A stretch of DNA of 64,000 nucleotides from an uncultured Planctomycetaceae bacterium (GTDB lineage: Bacteria > Planctomycetota > Planctomycetia > Planctomycetales > Planctomycetaceae): assembly GCA_943787265.1 (NCBI GenBank), contig CALSLT010000015.1, forward strand, positions 62,001 to 126,000, read 5' to 3'. The notes under the pieces are model-generated. The model searched no databases. It saw only the letters and a program-made list of their open reading frames with translations, and was not told where the DNA came from. A program made the translations under genes and the position numbers. This document shows, in pieces, positions 33,221-41,809 of this stretch. How positions within the stretch are numbered: the stretch's first letter is position 1; every line of letters starts with the position of its first letter.

Positions 33221-34465
33221 TTATTTCATCAGGTTGAGATCAAACTCGTTTTTGCCAGCAACCACATTCAGCCGCAACGCACCTTTGGGATCAATGCGTG
33301 AGAAATCTTCTCGCGTCGGGCGAGGCTCGACAGAACCAAGATCGTAGACCTCAACGACGTTCTCACCGAGTGCCGCGCCACGGTTGGCAGGAATGGAATA
33401 CTTGCCGCGTGAGACCATTGTCCATGCTCGCGGCTTGTTCGGGTCGAGCGGTGCGAGAGCGATCATGCCCCACCGAAGAGCTTCGCCGTTCACTTTGACC
33501 GTCCCGGATACTGCAGCTCGAGCTGTCGCGCTGAGGAATCCCGAACCTCGCATCCAATCCAGCAGCCGATCCCGCCAACCGAACACAGCCGGATCGGCGG
33601 GAGCCATCCCAACTCCGTGCGGCCCGTCCTGATAAATGTGCATCTCGCTGGCCACGCCAGCTTTCCTCAAAGCCAGAAAGAAGGCAATGCTGTTCTGCGC
33701 GTCGACGCCCTTGTCTTCCGCAGTGTGGAACAGAAAAGTCGGTGGAGTCTCAGCGGTGACATGCTTCTCGTTGCTGAGCGATTCCAACTTTTCCTGATCA
33801 ACATCCGGTCCGAAAAGATTCCTACCGGAACCTTTATGAGCATACGGAGCCGCCAGACTGACCACTGGATAACACAGCGCGGCAAAATCTGGTCGACAAC
33901 TCTCTCGGTCCACCGGGTCCTTCGCTTCCGAAATTCCATCGTCAAAGTGAGTCGCAACCGTCGATGCCAAATGCCCACCCGCTGAGAATCCCATGATCCC
34001 AATCCGGCCGGCATCAACTCCAAGCTTCGCGGCGTTGGCTCGGACGTACCGAATCGCTCGCTGAGCATCTTCCATCGGCACGGGATGTCGATACTTCGGA
34101 GCGTGCCGGTACCTCAACACAAACCCGGCCACACCATTCTTCTGAAACCATTTGGCGAGCTGATGCCCCTCATGGTCCATCGCCAGGATTCCGTACCCAC
34201 CGCCCGGACAAATCACAACGCCGGCACCGGTCGACTTCCCACCGTCCAAATCCTGAGGAAGATAAGCCCGAATCGTCGGAGTATCCGACTCCTCACTCCC
34301 CTGAGCATGCGGAGCCCCCTCCGCCCAAAGCGGCAAAGCCTCCGGCCCAACAGCAAACGCACTCTGCGCCGTTGCCAACATCCAGCCAACAACCAACACA
34401 ACTGCAATCAGCGGCCTCAGACCAATCAATCTCTGGGCACCCGAAGAACGACAAGAAACCAACAT
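33221..34465 (-). CDS. Secreted alpha/beta hydrolase (BD-FAE/acetyl-esterase-like)
   Basis: A 414-residue secreted esterase. The start at 34465 (MLVSCRSSGAQRLIG) gives a signal peptide with a hydrophobic core (PLIAVVLVVGWMLATAQ) cut after SAFA. Key residues: oxyanion segment PGGGYG (87-92), nucleophile Ser161 in GFSAGGH, a later Asp in the acid-loop region near TAEDKGVDA and His in DGPHGVGM. The family includes acetyl-xylan and other polysaccharide deacetylases. The C-terminal extension from about residue 315 resembles an Ig-like domain common in planctomycete exported proteins (SGTVKVNGEALRWGMIALAP). It is not a sulfatase. Confidence 0.85.
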   Translation of the reverse strand: MLVSCRSSGAQRLIGLRPLIAVVLVVGWMLATAQSAFAVGPEALPLWAEGAPHAQGSEESDTPTIRAYLPQDLDGGKSTGAGVVICPGGGYGILAMDHEGHQLAKWFQKNGVAGFVLRYRHAPKYRHPVPMEDAQRAIRYVRANAAKLGVDAGRIGIMGFSAGGHLASTVATHFDDGISEAKDPVDRESCRPDFAALCYPVVSLAAPYAHKGSGRNLFGPDVDQEKLESLSNEKHVTAETPPTFLFHTAEDKGVDAQNSIAFFLALRKAGVASEMHIYQDGPHGVGMAPADPAVFGWRDRLLDWMRGSGFLSATARAAVSGTVKVNGEALRWGMIALAPLDPNKPRAWTMVSRGKYSIPANRGAALGENVVEVYDLGSVEPRPTREDFSRIDPKGALRLNVVAGKNEFDLNLMK

Positions 34466-34783
34466 ACGCGTGACTCCAATAACAAACGGCGGCACGGCCA
34501 GCCGACAGGTGCTTCCAGAAATCTGCATCGAGAGCACAACTAGCCAGCCACTCCCGCACACTTTCGGACTTCAAACACTTCACCGCAAGTCGTCGCTGAT
34601 TCCGACAACCGGGGCCAGTTCTCATTGGCCACTGTCAAAAAACGTCGCCTTCGTTAATGGTTCAGTAATTGACGGCTACCTACGATGTCGGCATGCTGTT
34701 TGCTGGTGTCGTTTATGCAGGACTCTCAGCTTGGTTAAACGACAGAATGTCATTAAGAAACCCGTTGTGCGGGCTAATCAATC
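34466..34783. other. Intergenic region upstream of esterase and interrupted gene
   Basis: About 320 bases between divergent genes. It should hold promoters for the esterase (minus) and for the interrupted gene (plus). No repeat or operator is evident. Confidence 0.35.
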
Positions 34784-35095
34784 GTGGGCCAGCTAAGATT
34801 CGACCTCGATCCATCCAGAATGCCAAATCCTGATTTGGACATTCGTTACGGTCTCCCTGATGTGCTCGCGGCGATTCCTGAGTCCACGATCAAGGACAAT
34901 GGCTACGACTACTCTGATGACGAGCCACCACTGCTGCTGATTCACGTCCTCAGCGACAACATCGACTCGGACCTCAAACTGGCGATCTAGTATCTTCAAC
35001 AACATCAGATGTTCGACAACAACGTTTTGGACGCTGCAACAATCTACACGTCCGATGATGGCGAGAATTGGTCGCAGGCTTTCCCTGTCACCTAG
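34784..35095 (+). pseudogene. Small protein gene interrupted by in-frame TAG
   Basis: The first open part is 68 residues (MGQLRFDLDPSRMPNPDLDIRYG...). It ends at TAG 34988-34990. The same frame then stays open for another 34 codons (YLQQHQMFDNN..., ending SQAFPVT) to a second TAG at 35093. The N-terminal motif F-D-x-P-x-x-M/L-x-N-P-D-L-D-I-R-Y matches a short uncharacterised family that I know only as hypothetical and that normally continues past this point, so a nonsense mutation in a single gene is the simplest reading. Amber readthrough cannot be excluded. Confidence 0.5.
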
Positions 35096-35250
35096 CGGCA
35101 CAACATGGTTTTTACGCTAGGCCTTCGGCACACCGCTGCCGTTTGTTCAAGCCTCCCTGGGGTGGTAACATTTACTCTTGCTCAAACTTGAATGGCATCG
35201 CAACGCCGGATTCGTAAAAACCTCCCGTTGGCCGACAGAACCGTTCACTG

Positions 35251-35736
35251 ATGGCACGCAAATACCGTCTATGCTCATGCCCCGGACGCTACTTGACTGG
35301 GCGACTCGCCGATGGTCGACAGGTCTTGATGGGCGTACTTTGCCCTGACTACGCCATCCACTACTTCTCCACTGCTGGCGACTTTATCGAGATTCAAATC
35401 CGCAAATTGACGCAGCCGCCTGCTATCCGTAACGGCGTCTACTTCTTCGATGAAATCGCAAATGCTTGTCTCGACGCAGACATTGGCGATTGGTGCAACG
35501 AACTCAAGTTCACCGAATCGCCGATAGACGTGCGGAAGTTTGAATCAGATGGCGGCACGATTGAGGATTTCCCAGCGGAACTTATGGAACTCGATGAGGA
35601 ACCCGACAACTTCACTGAAGACGAACGCGAAGAACTGCTCGAATGGCGAGCGGACTGGGTTGAATCAGAATTGTTCGCATTTTGGTGGGGCGACGAACTT
35701 TGGATTGATTCTGATGGCAACGTCAACACTAGCTAA
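35251..35736 (+). CDS. Acidic protein of unknown function
   Basis: A 161-residue protein. A Cys pair near the start (LCSCPGR) is followed by a compact domain with IHYFSTAGDFIEIQIRKL and a very acidic C-terminus (ELMELDEEPDNFTEDEREELLEWR). No signal or membrane segment. It follows the interrupted gene on the same strand. Small acidic soluble proteins in such pairs are often immunity or inhibitor proteins, but no toxin gene is near, so this remains a suggestion. No known family recognised. Confidence 0.65.
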   Translation: MARKYRLCSCPGRYLTGRLADGRQVLMGVLCPDYAIHYFSTAGDFIEIQIRKLTQPPAIRNGVYFFDEIANACLDADIGDWCNELKFTESPIDVRKFESDGGTIEDFPAELMELDEEPDNFTEDEREELLEWRADWVESELFAFWWGDELWIDSDGNVNTS

Positions 35737-35772
35737 ATGTCGGCCAATAAGAACATCGCCGCTGGACAAGCT

Positions 35773-36996
35773 TTACTCCGACTTCTTGATTTGAAACACA
35801 GAGATCGTGTCTCGGAATTCGTTGGCTGAGTAGACGTGCCGGTTGTCCGGAGAGAAACCGATTCCGGAAACTCCGCTGAGTTGCTCTTTGCTAAGCACAA
35901 TCTGAATCATGGTCAGGCGACCGGTCTGCTGGTCTCTTGAGAAAACTGCCAACGAGGCACTCAACGTCGCGCAGGCTACAACCATCGATCCATCCGGGCT
36001 CACGACGATCTCGTTACCGCCGCGAAACACCTCGACCGGTTTTTCCGCGTCGTGGTTGAGGTTGAAGTAAGTAATCCTGCCGAGTTCGTCGTCGAAAGGG
36101 ACGATGCACTGTGCTGCCTTGATCGTGCCATCGTCGAAGCTGAAGACGCTGACGCTGTCGTCACCTTTTCCATGCTGCCCCGAGACCGTGTAAATCATAT
36201 CGCCGTCGGCTGTCCCCGTGACGCCAAACACGGACTCCAACCCGGTCGCTCCGTCGGATTCGTCTTCAATTACTGCCACGCGTGTTAGCTTGCCAGAGTC
36301 GTCATCGCGTTCAAGTACGACCAGGCTGTTTCGCCGATTGGACGCTACGAAAACATATCTTCCAGACGGATGGTGATAGATGCCTCGGCAACTCAACAAC
36401 GCCGGATCGCTGAAGGACTCCATAAACTTCAGTGCGGGCGAGCCATCATCGCTCACGATTTCAAACACGGCGACGTTGGAACTGTCGAGGACATCCACGT
36501 ATCGCCCATCGTGAGAAAAAGTGAGGTCGATGGGATACTGCAATCTGATATCGAACGGTTTTCCCGAACGCGCAATATCAATGTTAGTCAGAAGGCCTGA
36601 ATCCGGGTCTCGACGATAGAGCGAAACAGCTCGGCCTCGGAAAGACGCTGCCGCTGCCAGGTTGCCGTCTCTGCTCAGTCTGAGCGCTGTCGAGCCGCCC
36701 AAGTGCTCTTTCTTCACCGTCTGCACAACCTTCAACGTTCCCGTTTTCTGATCGCGAGCGAACACGGCGTGACTGCCCGACTTATATGCGGAAGCGTAGA
36801 CGAATCGGCCATCCGGACTCACGACCACACTTGTCGGCGCGTCCAGCTCGCCATCTACAGCGGAGTCAACATACTCAAGCTGAAATGGCGGAGCAGCCCT
36901 GTCCTGGGCTGAAACAAGTCCACCTGTCGCGATCACCTGCAGAATGACAAGACGACTAAGCTGCGTCCAAAAGAGATTTGCCATGCCAGCTCTCAT
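35773..36996 (-). CDS. Secreted beta-propeller (lactonase-like) protein
   Basis: About 407 residues from the ATG at 36996 (or 36984), following a signal-like hydrophobic segment (RLVILQVIATGGLVSAQ, cleavage near SAQD). The rest is a seven-bladed beta-propeller built from repeats such as VVSPDGRFVYASAYKSGSHAVF, HPSGRYVFVASNRRNSLVVLE and GFSPDNRHVYSANEFRDTISVF. This layout resembles 6-phosphogluconolactonase-type (YncE/Pgl-like) propellers. It is probably periplasmic. Enzymatic activity is not proven, and the protein may be a binding scaffold. The longer start at 37098 gives no signal peptide. Confidence 0.8.
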   Translation of the reverse strand: MRAGMANLFWTQLSRLVILQVIATGGLVSAQDRAAPPFQLEYVDSAVDGELDAPTSVVVSPDGRFVYASAYKSGSHAVFARDQKTGTLKVVQTVKKEHLGGSTALRLSRDGNLAAAASFRGRAVSLYRRDPDSGLLTNIDIARSGKPFDIRLQYPIDLTFSHDGRYVDVLDSSNVAVFEIVSDDGSPALKFMESFSDPALLSCRGIYHHPSGRYVFVASNRRNSLVVLERDDDSGKLTRVAVIEDESDGATGLESVFGVTGTADGDMIYTVSGQHGKGDDSVSVFSFDDGTIKAAQCIVPFDDELGRITYFNLNHDAEKPVEVFRGGNEIVVSPDGSMVVACATLSASLAVFSRDQQTGRLTMIQIVLSKEQLSGVSGIGFSPDNRHVYSANEFRDTISVFQIKKSE

Positions 36997-37160
36997 AATC
37001 ACGTCCAGAGTCCATTTCGTGTGACCAGTCACCCGACTGGCCACAGACGTGAAGAAGAATAGGCGTCGCGACACCGGCTCACAATTCCGACAAAGCAAAT
37101 CGAAAGAACTGTGCTACGCGATTGACGACAAACGAAGTAAGTGCGTCCCGAGAAACAGCA

Positions 37161-38372
37161 CTACTTTGCCGTGGCGATTGTTTGCTCATAGAGGTTGAGC
37201 ATTTTTGGCAGCATTTTTTCGAGACTGAAACCGTCCTGGATCAGTTTTGCTCCAGCCTGTCCGAGGTGACGATGTTTCTCGGGATCGTCGAGAACAGTCA
37301 TCGCGATTTCGGTGAAACCGTCTACGTCGAAGAAGTCGGCGGTGTAGCCGGTTTCGCCGTGCTTGACCATCTCCTGAACCGGAGCGGTCGCAGACCCCAG
37401 CACAGTGCAACCGCACGCCAGGGAGTTCATCAACGACCAGCTCAACACGAACGGCACGGTCAGGTAGTAGTGCAAGTCGCTGAGACTGAAAACGTCGACC
37501 AGCTCCTGCGGATCGACTCGGCCGGTGAAGATGAATCGGTCGAGGTCGTAGTTATCCTGTTTGAGAATGTGCTCGCGGTACGTCTCTTCCTTAATACGGT
37601 TCAGGTCGCCGCCGTAGCAGACGCGGTCGGAACCGACGCACAGAAAGATGACGTCGTCGCGAGCGTCGCAAATTTGCTTAGCCGACTTCATGAAGACGTC
37701 GAACCCGCGCATGGATTCGAAACCTCGCGAAACGTAAGTGACGACCTTCTTGCCTTCCGGAATTTTGTGCCCGGCAATTTCTCTCGACGGATTCGGATTA
37801 CGCTTCCAGATGTTTGTATCGATGCCGTCAAAGATTTGCTCGATCTTCGGCTGGTACTCGACCGGCATCAAACTCTGCTGGTACTTCGTCGGAGTGTAGC
37901 CCTTCGTGCATGTCTGCAGGTCGAGCAGAATCATCGCGTTTCGGCTGCGTGATCTGAGAACATCCTGCGGCTTGACTGGGAAGTCCGGTCGAAAATCCAG
38001 GTCCGAGCCTTTGCTTCGATAGTAATATTCGAAGTAGTTGATGATCGGGCAGTCGTACAGATCAGCCAGCCACACAGTCGAACCGAAACCGCTATGCCCG
38101 ACGACCAGGTCCGGCTTGATGTCCGGTCGAGCTTTCATAGCCTCGTGCACGGCGTGTGAGTGCCAGACTGCGTTTTCGAACGTTCGACTGCAGTAGTGCG
38201 TCGACTTGGTCGCTCCACCCTGAATTTTGTACTGCACCCGCTCAATGCCATCGACATTGCCCGAAGGAAGTTCGGAAGCAAAGGAGCACTGAAAGCCGTG
38301 ATCCTTGATCAGGTAGCTGGCAATGTGTCCGAACTGTGCCGGAAAGTTTTTATGCACAAAGAGGATATGCAT
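37161..38372 (-). CDS. Glycosyltransferase family 4 protein
   Basis: A 403-residue GT-B glycosyltransferase. The N-terminal Rossmann domain starts MHILFVHKNFPAQFGHIASYL. The C-terminal domain has VVTYVSRGFESMRGFDVFMKS, the nucleotide-sugar motif region FSLSDLHYYLTVPFVLSWSLMNSLACGC and the E-x7-E-like end (EMVKHGETGYTADFFDVDG). These enzymes add sugars from nucleotide donors to surface glycans. It lies downstream of the epimerase and aminotransferase on the same strand, suggesting a common glycan pathway; the acceptor is unknown. Confidence 0.88.
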   Translation of the reverse strand: MHILFVHKNFPAQFGHIASYLIKDHGFQCSFASELPSGNVDGIERVQYKIQGGATKSTHYCSRTFENAVWHSHAVHEAMKARPDIKPDLVVGHSGFGSTVWLADLYDCPIINYFEYYYRSKGSDLDFRPDFPVKPQDVLRSRSRNAMILLDLQTCTKGYTPTKYQQSLMPVEYQPKIEQIFDGIDTNIWKRNPNPSREIAGHKIPEGKKVVTYVSRGFESMRGFDVFMKSAKQICDARDDVIFLCVGSDRVCYGGDLNRIKEETYREHILKQDNYDLDRFIFTGRVDPQELVDVFSLSDLHYYLTVPFVLSWSLMNSLACGCTVLGSATAPVQEMVKHGETGYTADFFDVDGFTEIAMTVLDDPEKHRHLGQAGAKLIQDGFSLEKMLPKMLNLYEQTIATAK

Positions 38373-38483
38373 GATGAAGATTCCTTGATCGGCTTCTAAT
38401 CCGTGTCAGAGCCGAATGTATTTCTGAGCGCTACGTTTTCCGAGAGGAATTGCAGCGGACTAATTGAAATTCCGAGTAACAGA

Positions 38484-40109
38484 TCAGGCCGCTCGTGAGA
38501 GAAACTTGCGAGTCGCCTGCAGCTCCTGATCAGACTTTTCGGCAGTCGGGTCGAACTTCAAAATCTCCAGCCCGGCTCCCTGAAGCGATCGAACGTTGCT
38601 GTAAACAGGGTCGGTCCAGTCGGCGACTTTTCCTTCACGAACGGCTTCAACCATCTCGCGAACACCGTCTTCCAGAGAAACGCTGGCTCGGAAACCGAGC
38701 ACTCGTTGAATCTTGGTAAAGTCGACACGGTAGTTTCGAGCGTCGTCGTCGTTGCGAATTTCTTCGACGAAGGTACCAGGCTGGCAGTCGGCGACAATCT
38801 TCCCAAGTTGATCGAGCGTGAAGTTCTGCGTGTGGTCACCAACGTTGAAGACTTCGCCACCCACTTTGGAAAGCTGAGCTTCAATGGCGAACACGCATGC
38901 CCGAGCGATATCCCGAGTGTGAACGAACGGCCGCCATTGCTCGCCATTCAGCACGCGGATGTGTTTTTCGGTCACGGCCTGAGCACTGAAGAGGTTGGCC
39001 ACAAGGTCAAACCTTGGCCGCAACGACCAACCGTACGCAGTTGCAAAACGGAGAATCGTCGGCTGAAACACCGAGTCTGCCGCTTCCAGCAAAGCACGCT
39101 CGGCATCGATCTTCGTTGTCGCGTAAAGCGAAACCGGATTGAGATCTGATTCCTCCGTGCGGATTTCCTCAGACTCGCCGTACACGCTGCATGTCGATGC
39201 GAAGACGAATCGTGAAATCCCGTTCGCCCGAGCAAGCTGAGCCATCATCTTGGCAGCAGCATAATTAACAGTGATCGTTGTTTCGCGATCGAGCGCACAC
39301 GCCGGATCACCGACGATCGCCGCCAAGTGAACCACCGCGTCCATACCGTGTAGAGCCTTGACGATATCTTCGACGTTGCGGAAGTCACCGCTCATGAATT
39401 CAAGCCGCGGATGGTCGAGGATCGTTTTCAGCGAGTCTCGGCCGAAGAGTTCCATATCAAGGATGCGAACTCGGTACCCCTTACGCAGAAGCTGATCTGT
39501 CAGGACCGATCCGATGTAACCCGCTCCGCCAACAACCAGCACGTCTTCAACTTTTCCACTTCCCACAGACGTCTTACGAGGCACGACTCGGAAGCGTTTC
39601 ATGACAGACATGCTTGAAAACCGAGTTGCAAAAACGGTGAGCCCCAGCAGAGTCCATGCGGGAATAGCGATTTCAAGGGTTGCCGCCAGTCGGTCTTCAA
39701 CGATGCCGCCGAGTGCCAGGTGCCCGGCAAAACCAACCGCACACGCTCCCGTCACATCGAGCAATCGCTGCCCGATGCGTGAACTTGGAACAGGTCGATA
39801 GAGCCCGCCGAACGTGAATAACAATACGGCCGTCGCGGCAAACCATCCTGCATGCAGAATGTAAACCGGGTTGCACTTGGCCATGACATGCCCAACGGGA
39901 TCAGCCAGATCCAATTGACCACTCACTGCAACCCGCAACACACCCACTGCCACCAGCACGATATTGGCGGTGACAAAATCAGCCATAAATCGAAGGACAA
40001 CCTGTCGCCCCGATGAATTGCCAAAGAGCCTTGTCCTGATTGCGTTGTACATCCCTGTGCCCTTGATAGTCCGGTTGAGAATCAGTTTCGACCGCGTGGC
40101 CTCAAGCAT
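38484..40109 (-). CDS. Membrane-anchored NAD-dependent epimerase/dehydratase
   Basis: A 541-residue fusion. Residues about 40-165 hold four hydrophobic segments (ADFVTANIVLVAVGVLRVAV, YILHAGWFAATAVLLFTFG, AVGFAGHLALGGIV, AIPAWTLLGLTVFATRF), then an extended SDR begins with VLVVGGAGYIGSVL (Gly motif, residues 192-201). The catalytic Tyr and Lys lie in SLYATTKID. Ser and Tyr context (FASTCSVYGESEEIRTEES) and WRPFVHTRDIARA are typical of epimerases acting on nucleotide sugars. The shape recalls CapD/WbpM dehydratases, but the SDR part lacks their signature and looks like a soluble epimerase joined to a membrane module. ATG 40109 or 40052. Confidence 0.82.
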   Translation of the reverse strand: MLEATRSKLILNRTIKGTGMYNAIRTRLFGNSSGRQVVLRFMADFVTANIVLVAVGVLRVAVSGQLDLADPVGHVMAKCNPVYILHAGWFAATAVLLFTFGGLYRPVPSSRIGQRLLDVTGACAVGFAGHLALGGIVEDRLAATLEIAIPAWTLLGLTVFATRFSSMSVMKRFRVVPRKTSVGSGKVEDVLVVGGAGYIGSVLTDQLLRKGYRVRILDMELFGRDSLKTILDHPRLEFMSGDFRNVEDIVKALHGMDAVVHLAAIVGDPACALDRETTITVNYAAAKMMAQLARANGISRFVFASTCSVYGESEEIRTEESDLNPVSLYATTKIDAERALLEAADSVFQPTILRFATAYGWSLRPRFDLVANLFSAQAVTEKHIRVLNGEQWRPFVHTRDIARACVFAIEAQLSKVGGEVFNVGDHTQNFTLDQLGKIVADCQPGTFVEEIRNDDDARNYRVDFTKIQRVLGFRASVSLEDGVREMVEAVREGKVADWTDPVYSNVRSLQGAGLEILKFDPTAEKSDQELQATRKFLSRAA

Positions 40110-40120
40110 CTCACTGTGTG

Positions 40121-41389
40121 TCAGGCAGCCCGCCTCAAAGAGTCGACCTGCTGAGCATCCGCCGCAACAACACGCATCACCTTCGCGACAGCCGCGACGG
40201 TATCTTCAATTTCTTCTCGACTGAGCGTCGGATGAACCATGAACATCATCGACCGCTCGCCGAGTTCCTGAGCACTTGTAAGACGCTCTTCAGGTGCAAA
40301 GCCAGCATCCTGAATTGCCTTCTCCAGATAGATCTCGCAGCAGAGTCCGCTGCCACACGGAACGCCTTCCTTCTGAATGCATCGCACAATTTCATCGCGC
40401 GACCACTTGTCACTCAGCATTTCCGGCGACACGTTGGCGTAGTGTTTGTAGTAGCTGTGTTCGACATTGTCGGACGGTTTCAACACCTCAATGCCTGGAA
40501 CATTTGAGAGTTCTTCGTCCAGCAATGCGGCATGCGACTGTCGAGCCTTCACCCAGACGGGCAACCTCTTAAGCGCGATTCGGCCAATGGCCGCCTGCAT
40601 TTCCGTCATCCGCCAGTTTGTGCCGATCGACTCGTGCAACCACTTGAACACCGTACGTTGTTGCTGACAGTTCTGAATGGCGTCCCAGCCTTTGCCATGA
40701 TCTTTGAAACTCCAGGCCCGCTCCCAGATGTCCGGACAGTCGGTCACAACCATGCCGCCTTCGCCGCCGGTTGAGATGATCTTGTCCTGACAAAACGAAA
40801 ACGCGCCGACATCGCCGATCGTGCCAACGTGCTGTTCTTTGTATTTCGCTCCGTGAGCCTGCGCGCAATCTTCGATCACTCGGATCCCGCGCTCACTCGC
40901 CAGCTCCATGATCGGATCCATGTCGCAAGGCCAGCCGGCCGCGTGGACGACGATGATCGCTCGCGTCTTCGGGGTGATGACAGCAGCAATCGTTTCGGCG
41001 GCGACGTTCCCAGAAACTGGATCGATGTCGGCGAAGACCGGTCGTGCGCCGAGCATCGCGACAGCACTCGCCGTAGCGATAAACGTTCGGGGAGGAACGA
41101 TGACTTCATCACCCGGTTCGATGCCGACTGCATGCAAAGCCAGCTCGACAGCGACGGTCCCATTGGACACCGCAACTCCAAAGTTCCCGCCGACGAATTC
41201 TGCGAAGTCTTTCTCGAAGCAGCGGACGTTTTTGCCGGTCCAATAGTTGACCTTGCCGCTGCGCAGAACTTCCGTAACGGCGGTGGTCATTTCGTCATCG
41301 AATTGTGGCCACGGGGCGAGTGGTTCCGTCCGAACCGGAGCGCCGCCGTCGCGGGCCAGTTCACCGAAATCTGCGAATCGTGTTCGCAT
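40121..41389 (-). CDS. DegT/DnrJ/EryC1-family aminotransferase
   Basis: A 422-residue PLP-dependent sugar aminotransferase. It shows GKNVRCFEKDFAEFVGGNFGVAVSNGTVAVELAL, IVPPRTFIATASAV and IRVIEDCAQAHGA. The PLP lysine is Lys203 in FSFCQDKIISTGGEGG. Such enzymes transaminate keto nucleotide-sugars in O-antigen, S-layer or antibiotic sugar synthesis. It is the first gene of a same-strand group, 11 bases before the epimerase, fitting a pathway that makes and transfers an amino sugar. The starting nucleotide-sugar cannot be assigned. Confidence 0.9.
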   Translation of the reverse strand: MRTRFADFGELARDGGAPVRTEPLAPWPQFDDEMTTAVTEVLRSGKVNYWTGKNVRCFEKDFAEFVGGNFGVAVSNGTVAVELALHAVGIEPGDEVIVPPRTFIATASAVAMLGARPVFADIDPVSGNVAAETIAAVITPKTRAIIVVHAAGWPCDMDPIMELASERGIRVIEDCAQAHGAKYKEQHVGTIGDVGAFSFCQDKIISTGGEGGMVVTDCPDIWERAWSFKDHGKGWDAIQNCQQQRTVFKWLHESIGTNWRMTEMQAAIGRIALKRLPVWVKARQSHAALLDEELSNVPGIEVLKPSDNVEHSYYKHYANVSPEMLSDKWSRDEIVRCIQKEGVPCGSGLCCEIYLEKAIQDAGFAPEERLTSAQELGERSMMFMVHPTLSREEIEDTVAAVAKVMRVVAADAQQVDSLRRAA

Positions 41390-41809
41390 AAATAGCCTCT
41401 GCAGATGGGAATCTGTGCGAAGAATCTGCGGCTTCGACGTAGCAACGTTTCAGACTCGGCGCACGCAAGCAACGCGATGCGGAATCCAGAATGAATGCCC
41501 GGCTAAAGAACAGATTGGTCGATTGGAATGTGGGATTGGTTGACTCGAGAACCGAGCCGACAATGAAGTTTGAGAGATGTCGTTTGGCAGCCGCAGGAAG
41601 GGAACGGAGTTTGGCAGCCTGTGAGGGGTTCGACTTATATCAGGGCTCGACGATCTTCGGCAATATGGGTTTTGACGAGGCACGCACTCCTCGTCTCGGT
41701 CAGATTTATCGCCAAAACACAACAAAAACGTAGTTTTTGCAGCCTTTGAAGTACGGAGCCTCTGGTCGCTAGAATCAACGCTTCGAATTTACCTCAGAGA
41801 GATCACCCC
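41390..41809. other. Divergent regulatory region, aminotransferase and FGE genes
   Basis: About 420 bases separating the minus-strand glycan operon from the FGE gene. A possible FGE promoter is listed separately (41746-41775). I see no repeat or gene in it. Confidence 0.4.
41746..41775 (+). promoter_or_regulatory. Possible sigma-70 promoter of FGE gene
   Basis: TTGAAG (41746-41751), 18-base spacer, TAGAAT (41770-41775), 34 bases before the FGE ATG. Only moderate matches to the consensus. Confidence 0.3.
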
